Assembly: GCA_951230915.1 (NCBI GenBank)
Contig: OX579637.1
Span: 20,026,001 to 20,090,000 of the forward strand
Length of the DNA: 64,000 nucleotides
Source: Antitrichia curtipendula
Lineage: Eukaryota > Streptophyta > Bryopsida > Hypnales > Leucodontaceae
Direction: 5' to 3'
Shown: piece by piece, positions 21,506-32,025 of the stretch
Position numbering within the stretch: the first letter of the stretch is position 1
Layout of the letters: each line of letters starts with the position of its first letter
Translations under genes and position numbers: made by a program
The notes under the pieces: model-generated
The model's input: the letters and a program-made list of their open reading frames with translations, nothing else
The model's database searches: none
Told to the model about the DNA's origin: nothing

Positions 21506-23679
21506 TTAGAAATGATTGAAATTGTCCTTGGCCTCATGATTGCGGAGGCTAGCCCCAAGTCAATAGACTAAATAAATAGACCAAGCAAATAAAGAACACT
21601 CTTCAGGCAGATCCACTTCAGAATCTGTCTTCAAAATGTGGACTGCTAAAAGGTGTCTCTAAGAGGACCACTAGCACCGAGCACAAGATCAAAGTTCACA
21701 CTATGGCAAGTACCTTGCCAAACAAACAAGCCGACCTTGTTGTATAAAGTGACAACTCGAGTATTCCGGAGTTGATGTGGAAGCCATTCACACTCTAAAA
21801 CGACAAGACTATGTCAGCTAAATTTTAAAGTGTCTTAATTCTTGTGATGTGGTGTTGTCCACTTTCTTAATTAAAAGTTAAGGTTGATTCAATCTAAATA
21901 AGCTCATCAAAAAGAACTATGAGTTCCAGCATCAAATCCTACAAATGTATAAAACAGAAAAGATAAAACGTCGTCAGTTGTAAGTTATTTAAAATTATAG
22001 CATGAGGTTGGTAATTAAGGCCGACTTGATCTGAAAAAGTTGGGTCATATCCAAAGGCTTCACAAACCTGACTAATAGAACTACAGAAAATTACAATTTT
22101 CCATACTTTTATGGTCGACTCGACTTGAAGCGTGTATGTAGTCACTTTGGTTCATATAGTAAATCATTCATAAAACCAATGACCTCTTAAGGTCGACTCA
22201 AGCTAAAAATCTCTGAAATTTGAGTAGATTGAGGTGAACAATAAATTTTAACGTACAAGAACTGTTGCTTCCAATTTTGGATTTTACGATAGGAAAGTCG
22301 GAGCTTCTTTCACAAAGTCTACACAATTTAGGAGTGTAAGAGAATTCTAATCAATCCAACGCGTTCACTAACAATCATCACTACACAATACAACATTGAA
22401 CTACTACATAAAACATATCATGCATAAGATTTCTAGTCTTCAACTCTGTTGTGATGGCATGGTCCTCGCACTAATCAAAGGATCAAAAACCCTAGGAGAA
22501 ACTAAGGAATCATCCGTGACATACCCATTATCCAAGTGTCCCTTCAATGAATGTCTAACTCTGCAATAGTCTTGCACACCGAATATTAGAAGAAGGCTAA
22601 GAAACAACGTTGTAATCAATAACCACAAGCAAGAGTGCTTGTGCTCGGAGGTGTACACTTTTGCAAAAGTGAAAGAGAATATCCTAATCCAGACGTGAAC
22701 TACATTCAATAACTTCTTGGCAGGAATGACAAGGCAGGAAGCATAGTACAAAATTTTGAAACCACAAATGTCGTGCATAAAGTCATGGGTAGTTATTAGG
22801 ATTTCAATATCTATTCTATTATTCGTAAAGAAAAGGACATCGACAGCTACTAGCATTAATTACAATCCAAATGTGGGCTTTTTATTCAATATAGAACAAA
22901 CTCCAAGAAACTCAAAAAACGCCTTACGCATTTGGGTGCTAAGGATTTGATGAAGAACAATTTGGACTTTGAAGAAAGACCAACATCAAATGATACAATT
23001 ACTAATGTAATTTCAAAAATCTTGTGGAAATCTTAAAATATGAAGATTACAATTGTTTAAATCTTACCTTTTAATTATTCATTGTTTGTAATACCATTTG
23101 CATTTTTTTAACTCCTTATATAGATTGTTGGGTGGCATGAAGAATATACTATCATTTTAAGAATGTACTATCAAAATTATCTACTAAATTTATTATTTTA
23201 TGCAATCTTGATCAACACACAAAATTTTGATTTAAAAAAAAAATCCCCATTTTTGGTAAGTTATTTTGTGTGCTTTTCATTGTGCTACATAATAATTTAT
23301 TGCAAAATATTGGTAATAAACTTTTCATGTTGTATTGTAGAAACATTTTAGAAACATCAATGCGCTCATCTCACTTTTTTTTAAATTCACATTATGTAAA
23401 AAAAATTTTATATTAGAAAGAAATCAATGTCAAAGTGTTGCCTTTCCAAATTTTATTAAATAGATATTTCTAAATTATAATTATATATTTTACCAATTGC
23501 CCTTATATTATGACTATGTCTATACGCTTGAGCATGATGGTTTAATTGGTTTACCAAACCGAATTACAATTTTAAGAAATTTGTTATACATATTTTATAA
23601 GGCTTCATAGTGTAATTGCAAGACTTCTTGGAGAGTACTATACAATGGACTATTTTTGAAAGACATTCACAATTCGGTG
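21506..23679. other. No gene recognised
   Basis: AT-rich. Small frames (for example minus strand 22856-22440) show no domain or splice context that I trust. Confidence 0.35.
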
Positions 23680-24050
23680 TCATTTTTAAAGTCAGCAGAC
23701 TTTAAAGGCCATTTTGGCATAATAAATTATTTTTTTTTCAAAAGACTTTGATCTAAAGTATGTTGCATAATCAAGCTAACTTTCATCTTCAAAAATTTGT
23801 TAGAAATTTAGAGACTCCAATCAAAAGCTATGGGCAAAATTCAGAGAGGGACTGAAAAAAAAAAAAAAATTTATTTTTTCAAACAGCCTCTCTGTAATTT
23901 GTCTATAACTTTTTATTGGAGAATTAAAATTTCAAAATAATTTTTGTAGATGAAATTTAGTTTAATCTTACAACTTTTTTTAATTTAAAGATTTTTGAAA
24001 AAAAATTATTCTACTATATCAAAATGGCCTCCAAACTTTGCTAATTTAAC
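23680..24050. mobile_element. Long-inverted-repeat element, copy 2
   Basis: The left arm (AAGTCAGCAGACTTTAAAGG, GGCCATTTTGGCATAATAAA, TCATCTTCAAAAATTTGTTA) and the right arm (AATTTTTGTAGATGAAATTT, CTACTATATCAAAATGGCCT) are complementary with divergence around a centre near 23860 (AAATTCAGAGAGGG). Same design as copies 1 and 3. Ends are approximate. Confidence 0.65.
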
Positions 24051-24117
24051 AAAGCAAACGAGAAATTATTAGAAAACTAGCTAAATAAAATCCTACTCAT
24101 GACTTTAACATGCAAAG

Positions 24118-24220
24118 ATGTGCATGGAATAATGGTTGATCCCTTAAACCTCTACCACAAGGTCTAAGGTTCAATCCTCACGGGTGACACCTCGCCTGTG
24201 TGGCGGGGTTGCCTAAATGG
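24118..24220 (+). mobile_element. Possible tRNA-derived SINE fragment
   Basis: AAGGTTCAATCCTCACGGG at about 24167-24186 fits the pol III B-box consensus GWTCRANNC. About 35 bp upstream GGTTGATCCCTTAAACC could stand for a weak A-box region. Downstream is CCTCGCCTGTGTGGCGGGGT. Not a full tRNA, since no cloverleaf could be drawn. Weak call. Confidence 0.3.
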
Positions 24221-24389
24221 CAATTTTTATTAAAAATTAGTTTTTAGCTGCTTGAAAAACTTGGTCAGTCAATTTCTTTTTAATTAATTAAAAGGATTTA
24301 AAACATAAATTAATATTTAAATATTAAAATTTCTTTTTCGAATTTGTTCAAAAAAAACAAAAAAATCAACAAATTTTAGTTGATTTTTG

Positions 24390-24465
24390 TCTAGTACTAC
24401 GCAACCAAAACAATAGATGCAAGCAATAGTTTTCTATTGTTTTGGTCGCAGATTTTTCTACTAGT
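24390..24465. mobile_element. 75-bp hairpin relic with CACTA-like terminus
   Basis: The right end TTTTTCTACTAGTG (24452-24465) matches the terminus of the 192-bp MITE. The body CAACCAAAACAATAG ... CTATTGTTTTGGTCG is self-complementary. The left end is degenerate (CTAGTACTACGCAACC). Probably a deleted relative of the CACTA MITE family. Confidence 0.55.
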
Positions 24466-26780
24466 GATTCCAATCTTTTATTTACAATTTTGAGAAGTCA
24501 AATTAATTCTTACAAATTTCAAATTGTTATTTTTAAATATAGAAGAATAAGCTATTTTTAAATATTCTCTTCAATTTGTGAAGGTGCTCAAAATTCCACA
24601 TTCTTCTAAAAGTAATACCTTCCATCATTGATTGCAACAATCATCTCTAAAAAAAAAGATTATATTGTCTGACCACCTTTTTTTTCTTTTTATAAGTACA
24701 CTACAAATAATGTCCGGGTTTGTTTGTTTTAATTACAAGAGACACAAAAATCAATATTCACGTCTTTTCCATTTGTTCAGGAAAAAACATTGCTACCTCA
24801 TCATGATTAAAGGTTAAAGGTTAGGATTTAGAGTTTAGGATTTAGTTTTCAGGGTTCAGGAGATTTTTTGTACTTCTTCAGTGAATTTCTCAAACTTCTG
24901 CAATTTCATTTTAATATTGTAGAGCGTCAATTTTAATTATTTCTTTGGATTCTGTGGTTTAATTTTTTTTAAATGCTTAAATTGCAACTAAATGAAGTAA
25001 AGAAAAAGTTCAAAAAACAATGTACAAGTTCAAAATTTTTTAAAGAGTTTAGTTGCAATTCATAAGCAGTATCAAATCAAGACATGTTATATAAGGAAAT
25101 TCATACAAAAACCACAAAGAACATGAGTATTTTTTTGTAATTTATTTAACTATAATCCTAAGAGTTATAGAAATAGAATAAAGAATTTGTGTAAAAAAGG
25201 TACAAGTTCTATATACTTTAAGAATTTATTTGGGTGAAAAAAGAGAAACAATGCAAGGTGGTTCTTTATAAAATTTGAACAACACCCAAAAAAACATGAG
25301 TCATACATTGTACTCTATAGACCTTCAATTGTAGAAGTCGTAGAAATAGTTTTAGGAGGTGACTGGAAAAAACTATATAGGTGTTATAAATATTCTCAAG
25401 GTAAAATTCAGATTCATGGACAAAAGAAATGTAGGGAGGTTTTCTCTACAATGCATGTGCATCCCACGAAGCACGTGAGCCTGTTAAATGTTTTTTTAAA
25501 TAATAGATAAATTAATCTATTTTTGAAAATAAAAAACAAATGCAGACCTTCTGACCATACTCAAGAAATAACACCAAGAAGTTGGGTCAATTTAAAAAAG
25601 AAAAAATAATTTAAACTTTCAAATATTTAGAACATTAAATTTAACTACAAGCATGCCTCTTAAATTATTTAAATTATTAAGGATATTACATTTTTCTTTC
25701 TCCTACATTGTCATTTACATTCTATAATTTTTATGAATCTATGTCCTCAAAGTACATCCAAATTAATTTCTACTATACTTGATTCTATGGTAAATTAAAA
25801 AAACCCTAACAAAAATTTAATCTAGACACCAGTCTCAGACGTGTGGAATATATAGAACTTGTATATTATTTTGGGAACATGCATAATTTATGCATGTTCC
25901 CATAATTTATTAATACACATTTTACACGTGCAAGATCAAATGTTTCCATACAAATTTTTTGTATGTCATTTAACCCATACAAGTCTACTATAGAAATGTA
26001 ATAATAGATTCTCAAAATTAAATAATGAAGTCACTATATTTTAGTAATCCAAATGATCCAAAAACCATGGATTTAGGATTTTGTTCTTTTCAAAAAAAAT
26101 GGAAAGACAACTTCCAAAATTTTTATTGGCATGCATTTCTTTACCAAATTTTTTCAATGTACGTGTAGCTCTAGAGTAGATATTTGAAACCACATTCTTA
26201 AATAAATTAAATGAAATAGTTTTTTGTACATTGCTAAACTACATACTAACAAATTATACATGTTCCGGTCATTTATTGCAATTGTTCTTGAAAATGGACT
26301 TGTAAAATGCTCTCTTACAATTGTATCCATTCATGTACTAGTGATGCCATGTCCAAGAATGATTTCATATTCAACATTATATTCACTATTTTGGGAGTTT
26401 TCCAACGAAATGAGAGTTTATTCTTAATGCCTTAGAATTTTGCAAAGCAAATAAAAACAAAAAAGAAGAATTAAACGTTAGCAAATACATAAAAAGCATT
26501 CGATGACAATGATAACAAGCTTCTAAATGAAGAATTCAGAAATGATATGCTCAATTTTGCACACTGCATCTCAATTACCCCAAAAAATCATATCGTTTAC
26601 ATATATTTTGCTTTGCAATGTGTGCAATATATACTCCTCTATATGATGACATGTGTAGGATCCAAGTAATGGATGCGTGATAAAAGCAATCCCTTGGATC
26701 CACCTAAGATAATAGTGGACTAGAATTCAAATAAGAAGCATGAAAATCATGTAATCAGAATGCACATGTATTATAAACAA
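24466..26780. other. AT-rich, no gene recognised
   Basis: Poly-A/T tracts throughout. A short degenerate run near 24808-24850 (GGTTAGGATTTAG-like) recalls plant telomere units but has no perfect TTTAGGG series. Confidence 0.4.
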
Positions 26781-27281
26781 CTAGCAACTACGTGATGTAC
26801 TTTTGAGCTTTTCAAGGGCCATGAAAATTTCAGGCCCTCGAGTGTACCCCCCCTTGACACTTGCACCTGCCTGACGCATGTGTTCTCCTTCTTGCGCTTG
26901 TAATGACCTCTGCTCCCCAGAGTCCCAAGTAGGAGTGGAGGATTGAGTACACAGTGACCTTCCAACTTTTTTTTTTAATCTTCCTGATTCAATCAATGCA
27001 CAACATCGTGGAAGTAGAAGACAAGCAACCACAAGTTCAGGAATTTCCAGACGCAGATCACTTGGCATATGGGATTTCACTTCCGGTGTAGACATTAAAT
27101 AACTAGCATCTTCGTAAAGCTTCTTTTGTGTCCCTTTCTCTGAAATAGTTGGCGACCTTGACGAATCCCGGACTGTCCGAGAGCACAGAGGAGATGGCGA
27201 GCAAGAAATCGGCAAGCGCGGCTTCTTGTCTGGGGGACTATTTACTACTTCGTCCTCGATCTATTTGACAGAGAAGTCCAT
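26781..27281 (-). pseudogene. Unidentified basic protein with an in-frame TAG
   Basis: The frame can be read from ATG 27281 (MDFSVK), through a single TAG at 27261-27263, into IEDEVVNSPPDKKPRL and on to ERGTQKK-like charged sequence and DLRLEIPELVVACLLLPRC, ending TGA at 26781. DKKPRL resembles a basic nuclear targeting patch. No domain recognised. It lies just downstream of the FCP1-like gene in the same direction and could be the end of that gene after an intron. The TAG replaces what may be CAG, as elsewhere in this block. Confidence 0.35.
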
Positions 27282-27629
27282 GGTGGAATTAACAATAGGA
27301 GCCGAGCAAAGGAAATTCCCCGTACTAAGTATCATGTACTGCCCATAGTCCAGAATGGAGTCCTCAAACGCTTGACACGGGAGGATCCCATCCAGCCTAG
27401 ATCTTATAGACACGTTTTACATCTAGCAGGGAAAAATAAGAAAATTAGCCATAGAACTTTGAACAGGTCATAAGTACATAGGGTTCAGTATAAGCTCTAG
27501 CCAGAGCAGAGGACCTTCGAGTTGTAAAAACAAAACCGTCCCAAAGTACACGATACCGCGAAGGGTGCTAAAATGCAACAGAGAAATACGTAAAAATAAG
27601 TTGTTTTAGGACGCTACATTTTTGGGCGA

Positions 27630-28455
27630 CTCGAGCTGCATACCTCTAAAACTAAGTCTAACTAACACTAGCGGACCCACGAAGGACCTCTATAAGATTG
27701 TCATACTCTCGGCGACCCCGTTCTTCGCTCAGCATTTGTCTTCCAATCCTCCATTTTTTATTCTCTCTAAAGGACTTGAGACCATTGCTGCGGTTGACGT
27801 GCAACTGTTGGAACCAAGGAAGTAGGACTGCCAGAAGAAACGTGTCCCTGTCACCATTTCCTCGGTTACTACAGGAATCCGATAATATTACATTCTCAGG
27901 CTTGTTCATGATGTGTTTGCACGGGTTGTCGTCCACTACGACTGTATTATGAGAAGTGAAATTCCCATGGAAGCCAGCAAAAAGGAAATCTAGGTTCTTA
28001 AGGAACAATTCCTTATTTGTTCCAGGTTCCTTGTAAGTGGTCAACCTCTTGGCTCTATCCCTGCACTTGATAGTCTTGCATGAGTCTTGCCCAAGAACGA
28101 GAAAGGGCCATTTTCCCTCTCAAAAGAGGTATCTACAAATTTCATCGGTTGTAGTTTTTTTCATGGAGCTCCATACAATAATTTTTGCTATCATCTCTAA
28201 CTCCTTCAAGAACTCAGCGCAATTTGGACGAACATATATTGCTTTGGGTCCAACAATTGCAGCGATTGTAGCAGAGTGTGGCTCTGAGGCGTCGCGAAAA
28301 TGCTTGATTGAACTGTTGGACTTCTAGTCCTCGCAGCGGCATAAAATGCCATTGAGGTCCAGGACGACGTTCATCCACTTGTTTGCCACCCCAGACCTCA
28401 ATGGACGATGGACGCCCTCCGTATTTCCTTTACGGTTTATTGTAGGATCGGACCC
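27630..28455 (-). pseudogene. FCP1/NLI-interacting-factor-like phosphatase relative (HAD fold)
   Basis: On the minus strand after a likely splice acceptor near 28456 the frame gives WMNVVLDLNGILC, RPNCAEFLKELEMIAKIIVW then SSMKKTTTDEICRYLF, and NTVVVDDNPCKHIMNKPENV, ending DTFLLAVLLPWFQQLH. This is the order of FCP1-type phosphatases: DxDxT loop, VVWTS, then the DD pair. The family dephosphorylates Ser/Thr, for example on RNA polymerase II CTD, in the nucleus. Here the DxDxT motif reads DLNGIL, so the second catalytic Asp is Asn and phosphatase activity is doubtful. TAG at 28324-28326 and TGA at 28120-28122 interrupt the frame. Beyond 27660 the frame meets several TAGs; the true 3' end is unclear. 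Confidence 0.7.
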
Positions 28456-29048
28456 CTGCTAACAAAGGTACGAATGTGCATCCAGTTACGATCGTGAAAC
28501 TGGCTTAATTTGTACGTCATGTGAAATCATGTCATTGCTGAAGGACAAACGATAATGTAGAATGTCCAGTTGTGCCATTCAAAAACAAGAGATTATATCT
28601 TCTCCAATGCTGAACTTAAAGGCCGATCAGCAATTTCACAATTGGTAGCCACACAATGAGGTGTTGAAGTATCTTCATCCAGTTCTACGAACTCAACTAA
28701 ACATATTGAATTTCTATCCTCAGCCTGAAAATTTGTGCTCGTCAACAATCAATTTTGTGTAGAAGGGAGAATAGAAACCTCAGGACAACTTTCCAGATTC
28801 ATAAGTCTTGCAATTCATGATTGTGGAGAAGGACTTTCTGTAAGATATATATTGCATTTTCAATGATAATTGTCCTTTACAATACAGAACTCAATCCACT
28901 GATGTCGAAACTATGACTAACGCCATTACAAACAATGTCCGGATAAAAATCGAGTAATGTACCTACAGACAAAGCTAGAACTCAAACTCTGTCAAACAGT
29001 TTAGCTCAAGTCAAGCTAAATCTACATAATGCAATGCTCACTAAGTGT
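28456..29048. other. No gene recognised
   Basis: Intergenic or intronic DNA between the FCP1-like gene and the large minus-strand gene. Confidence 0.35.
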
Positions 29049-30094
29049 TTATTGGGCAGAAGCTGTAGGTTGATCTCCGGTGGGCAGGACATCACTTCCA
29101 GGCTCCACCTCGGAAGCATCTCTGGACAGGTTCTGCCCAATCTCCATCTTTGCAGCTTCCAAGTCAGGACGTAGACTCCTCACTGGGTCTTCTTGTTGAG
29201 CTCTTGGAAGAGAGGGATCACCAACAGAATCTTTGGACAACAGAGGTGCGGGCGACTCGGGTGTGCTACCAGGGATTGCCGTATTTGGCTGCAACGGACT
29301 CGAGGCGTTGCTTATGTTTGAGCCGGACGACTGGCCCTGCAGTAGCAACACTGGAGTTTCTAGAGGAGGGGGTAGTGTTGTGGTGGGTTCAACACCAAAC
29401 TTCTTGATGGGGATCTGAAGCATTTTCCTATTCTGCTAGGCTAGCTTGCGGTTGTTTTGGAACTCCGACCACATCCACTCCTAGTTATTTCTGTGAAGTT
29501 CAAGGTTTTCAGCCCTCTCCTTTGCATTGTCCTCCCTCATCTGCACCAGTGCAAGCTCGTTTTGGCACTAGTTCAGCTGAGCTTGTTGTTGCATATTTGC
29601 TAGCGATAAGGCAGTCTAGGCTGTAATCTCCGCCAACTGCTTCGTAATACTTGTAATTGTTTCGCGCTTCCTCTTCTTATGTGGGCGCCCAGATGCAGTA
29701 GGAGTCTTTGGTGTTACAGGCAAAGGAGGTAACATGGAACTTGTTGATGATCCTAGTATATATGTAGATGGGCGGCTCGTCGGTGTTGCCATTTCATTGA
29801 GTCCTTGAGGCCCGTCGTCTTCAATGTCTTCTTCCTCTTCATCGGATTCAAAGTCAAATTTTGGTTCATCGTAGAACGGAACCTCCATCTGTAGCTCACT
29901 CAATTGGGAATTTTGGCTCGACCTCAATTTCCTCTTCGAGGATGAGGGCGTTGAACTTGGCCTTCACCAACAGACCTCGGGTACCCACTCTCAAGAAAGT
30001 CGGCTATGTCTAGCATCATCGCCTTCTTACAGATTTCTTCCCACCAATCCGATTGAGAACCTAGACCAATGGCGTAGATGTTCACATTACTCAT
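29049..30094 (-). pseudogene. C-terminal region of the large gene
   Basis: It starts MSNVNIYAIGLGSQSDWWEE at 30094. After a frame change near 29960 it reads TPSSSKRKLRSSQNSQLSEL, an acidic patch FDFESDEEEEDIEDDGP and the basic patch RPHKKRKRE. A Gln-rich coiled segment follows (LSLANMQQQAQLN, NELALVQMREDNAKERAENL) with TAGs at 29616, 29568, 29481 and 29436, then a Pro/Ser-rich tail ending TAA at 29049. Three of the four TAGs lie in this Gln-rich coil, where Gln (CAG) would be natural. Confidence 0.5.
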
Positions 30095-30287
30095 CTACAA
30101 AGAAGAAATAATATCGTTAATGCAATTAGCAGAAGATGCAAGACATTTTAGCGCGGCCCGCGCTAAAACGACAACTCATTTGAGTGGATAGGAACAAGAA
30201 CAATGATAACGAACATACACTACAAACACTACATACAGGCAACTTAGTTTGGCGCGACCCGCGCTAAAGTGCAATCATGTTGCATAC
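30095..30287 (-). other. Intron carrying two palindrome copies 101 bp apart
   Basis: Donor GTATGC (30282-30287), acceptor CTTTGTAG (30095-30102). The palindromes lie at 30147-30167 (TTTAGCGCG-GCC-CGCGCTAAA) and 30248-30268. Their 101-bp spacing equals that of the array at 33.48-34.42 kb. Confidence 0.55.
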
Positions 30288-31634
30288 CACGGTCGTGCAC
30301 GTTAGCTTGCCCCCCCTGTAACCGGAGAAGATTGACATGCTAGACTTGCAGAAGGCCTTCACGAGCCACAAGTAGAATTCCATTCTCAATTCCGTGTTGT
30401 GAATCCAATACTCCAGCTCATTGTACGCGCATGCTTTCATGTACCGTGCCATTTCAGGACACTCAAACTTAGAAGGGATTTCCACCTTGTTCTCGTTCTG
30501 TGGATTCTGCAGGAAGATAAGGAACACCTTCTTGGGCATCCTCGCTGCTGGTACATTTCCCAAGCGGTCATTATTTCCAGCAGAGTATACGAAATAAGAA
30601 ATCAAGAAGGATTTGAGAACCCTGTTCGATTCGACATACTTTAGGGCTTGAGCTTGCTCCTTCATATCACCACCAATGAAGAGCCATGACGGAACATCCC
30701 CAAGTGCAAGTTTCTTTGTGTCATCCATGGACGTGAGCACTTCAATGAAGTACGAGTTGTCCACGGTAGAGTTGACCTTCTTCTCAATCCCCAGCAAGGA
30801 CCTGAAGTCAATCACCCCAAGCGCAAGATGTTTTCTGGTCTTCGGAGTCCACACCTTCTTTGGCCATTCCATGTGACGATTTTTGACCCACTCATAGGGC
30901 CAATAGTGGCCATTCGCTGTCGGTTTCTCAAACTTTTCTTTGTGTTCAAGGAACACCTTGAAAAAATCATAGGCGTCTTGGGATAGCTCGGTTATCATCT
31001 TGTTCCTTGCCGATTTATCCTTTGGTCTCCCAAAGTAGGCTTCACCGGGCCTATCGAGCAGCACGTTCATGGTGGCGTTGGAGAAAAGGCGTTCCTTCTT
31101 AAAGGCCTTCCAGTTCTCATTGATAATCTCGTATCGTGCGTTCATGAGCCCAAGTTGAGGCTTGATGCCATAGAGCTCCTTGATCACGAGATTCTTCCGC
31201 TTACGACATTCAACCCACTCCTTTGTGCTGAAACAATCATTGAGAACTAACGTGATACTCTTTACTGTGACCTTCGGGTATGAATGAGTGCGTTTCCCAC
31301 ACGATTGGTTGAGCAGATGTTTCACAGGTTTTGCTATTTCATCGTAGCTCAAATTACCCAAGTGTTTGAAGAATTCACGATTCAACATGCAACTTTCGGG
31401 ATTCCAATCCTCCTTAGCATTAAACATCATATCCGTGTCAGGATTGAAGAGCTCTACGTGCGCGGCGGCGGTGATCACCTCACTCCACAGCTTGTACACA
31501 TCATCGGGTGCTGTGATGAGCCGTAATTCGTTCGTCAATTTCAGCTTCTCTTTTTTGTACTTTGTTTTCGAGATCTTCAGATTCTTCACAACATCAATCA
31601 TGGAGAATCTCATATACATTGCCCTCTCGAACAA
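30288..31634 (-). pseudogene. Methyltransferase-like domain of the large gene
   Basis: Intact frame of about 449 codons beginning LFERAMYMRFSMIDVVKNLK. The second half carries the signals of interest: KLALGDVPSWLFIGG at about residues 310-325, where the (D/N/S)PP(Y/W) motif IV of amino-methyltransferases would be expected (here degenerate, DVPS), and EFYLWLVKAFCKSSMSIFSG followed by YRGGKLTCTTV at the C-terminus, resembling helix X plus motif I (F-x-G-x-G). The next exon continues MSNVNIYAIGLGSQ, as the second strand of such a fold would. Motif IV before motif I is the order seen in beta-class N4/N6 DNA methyltransferases. Both key motifs are imperfect, so catalysis is doubtful. Fold assignment is inference. 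Confidence 0.4.
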
Positions 31635-31783
31635 CTATCACATATTTTGATAAATGGCGTTAGAAATGGCAGCATAGTTTCATGTAATTCAATCGGAATA
31701 CATGAAGCAAAGAATTCAATGAGGAATGAAATGATCCGCGTCTCAGGGATGCAGTTTAGCGTGCCTCGCGCTAATGTGCTTAC
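31635..31783 (-). other. Intron carrying one palindrome copy
   Basis: Donor GTAAGC and acceptor GTGATAG. It holds the palindrome TTTAGCGTG-CCT-CGCGCTAAT at 31755-31775, 3-9 bases from the donor side. Confidence 0.5.
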
Positions 31784-32025
31784 CTGGAAGCTCTTTTTTT
31801 TCTACTTGTACTTTACAGTCCTTCTCGTGGACGCTAGAGTACCAACTAACTTTGTTGGCGTTGGGTTCTCGGGCCTGCCCATATCCTCCTAGACGTTCTG
31901 AACTCCTAGAAAATTGGTCGCCCAAGATGGTTGAACAACCACAAAATGGTTTGTGTGATTATAATATGCAGAAATGATTTGCAACTTCTCAGCATCTTTT
32001 GACCACACGATGAGCAATTCCATTT
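31784..32025 (-). pseudogene. Linker block after the ParB-like domain
   Basis: The frame reads DAEKLQIISAYYNHTNHFVV and QPSWATNFLGVQNV, then TAG 31889-31891 and EDMGRPENPTPTKLVGTL, then TAG 31802-31804, ending KKKSFQ at a GTAAGC donor (31778-31783). Different frame from the block above, indicating a small indel. Confidence 0.55.

Noticed and set aside
24808..24860. Interstitial telomere repeat
   Set aside because: GGTTAGGATTTAG-like units are irregular and contain no run of perfect TTTAGGG.
28037..28327. Plus-strand 96-residue ORF
   Set aside because: Antisense of the FCP1-like domain, whose motifs are clear on the minus strand.
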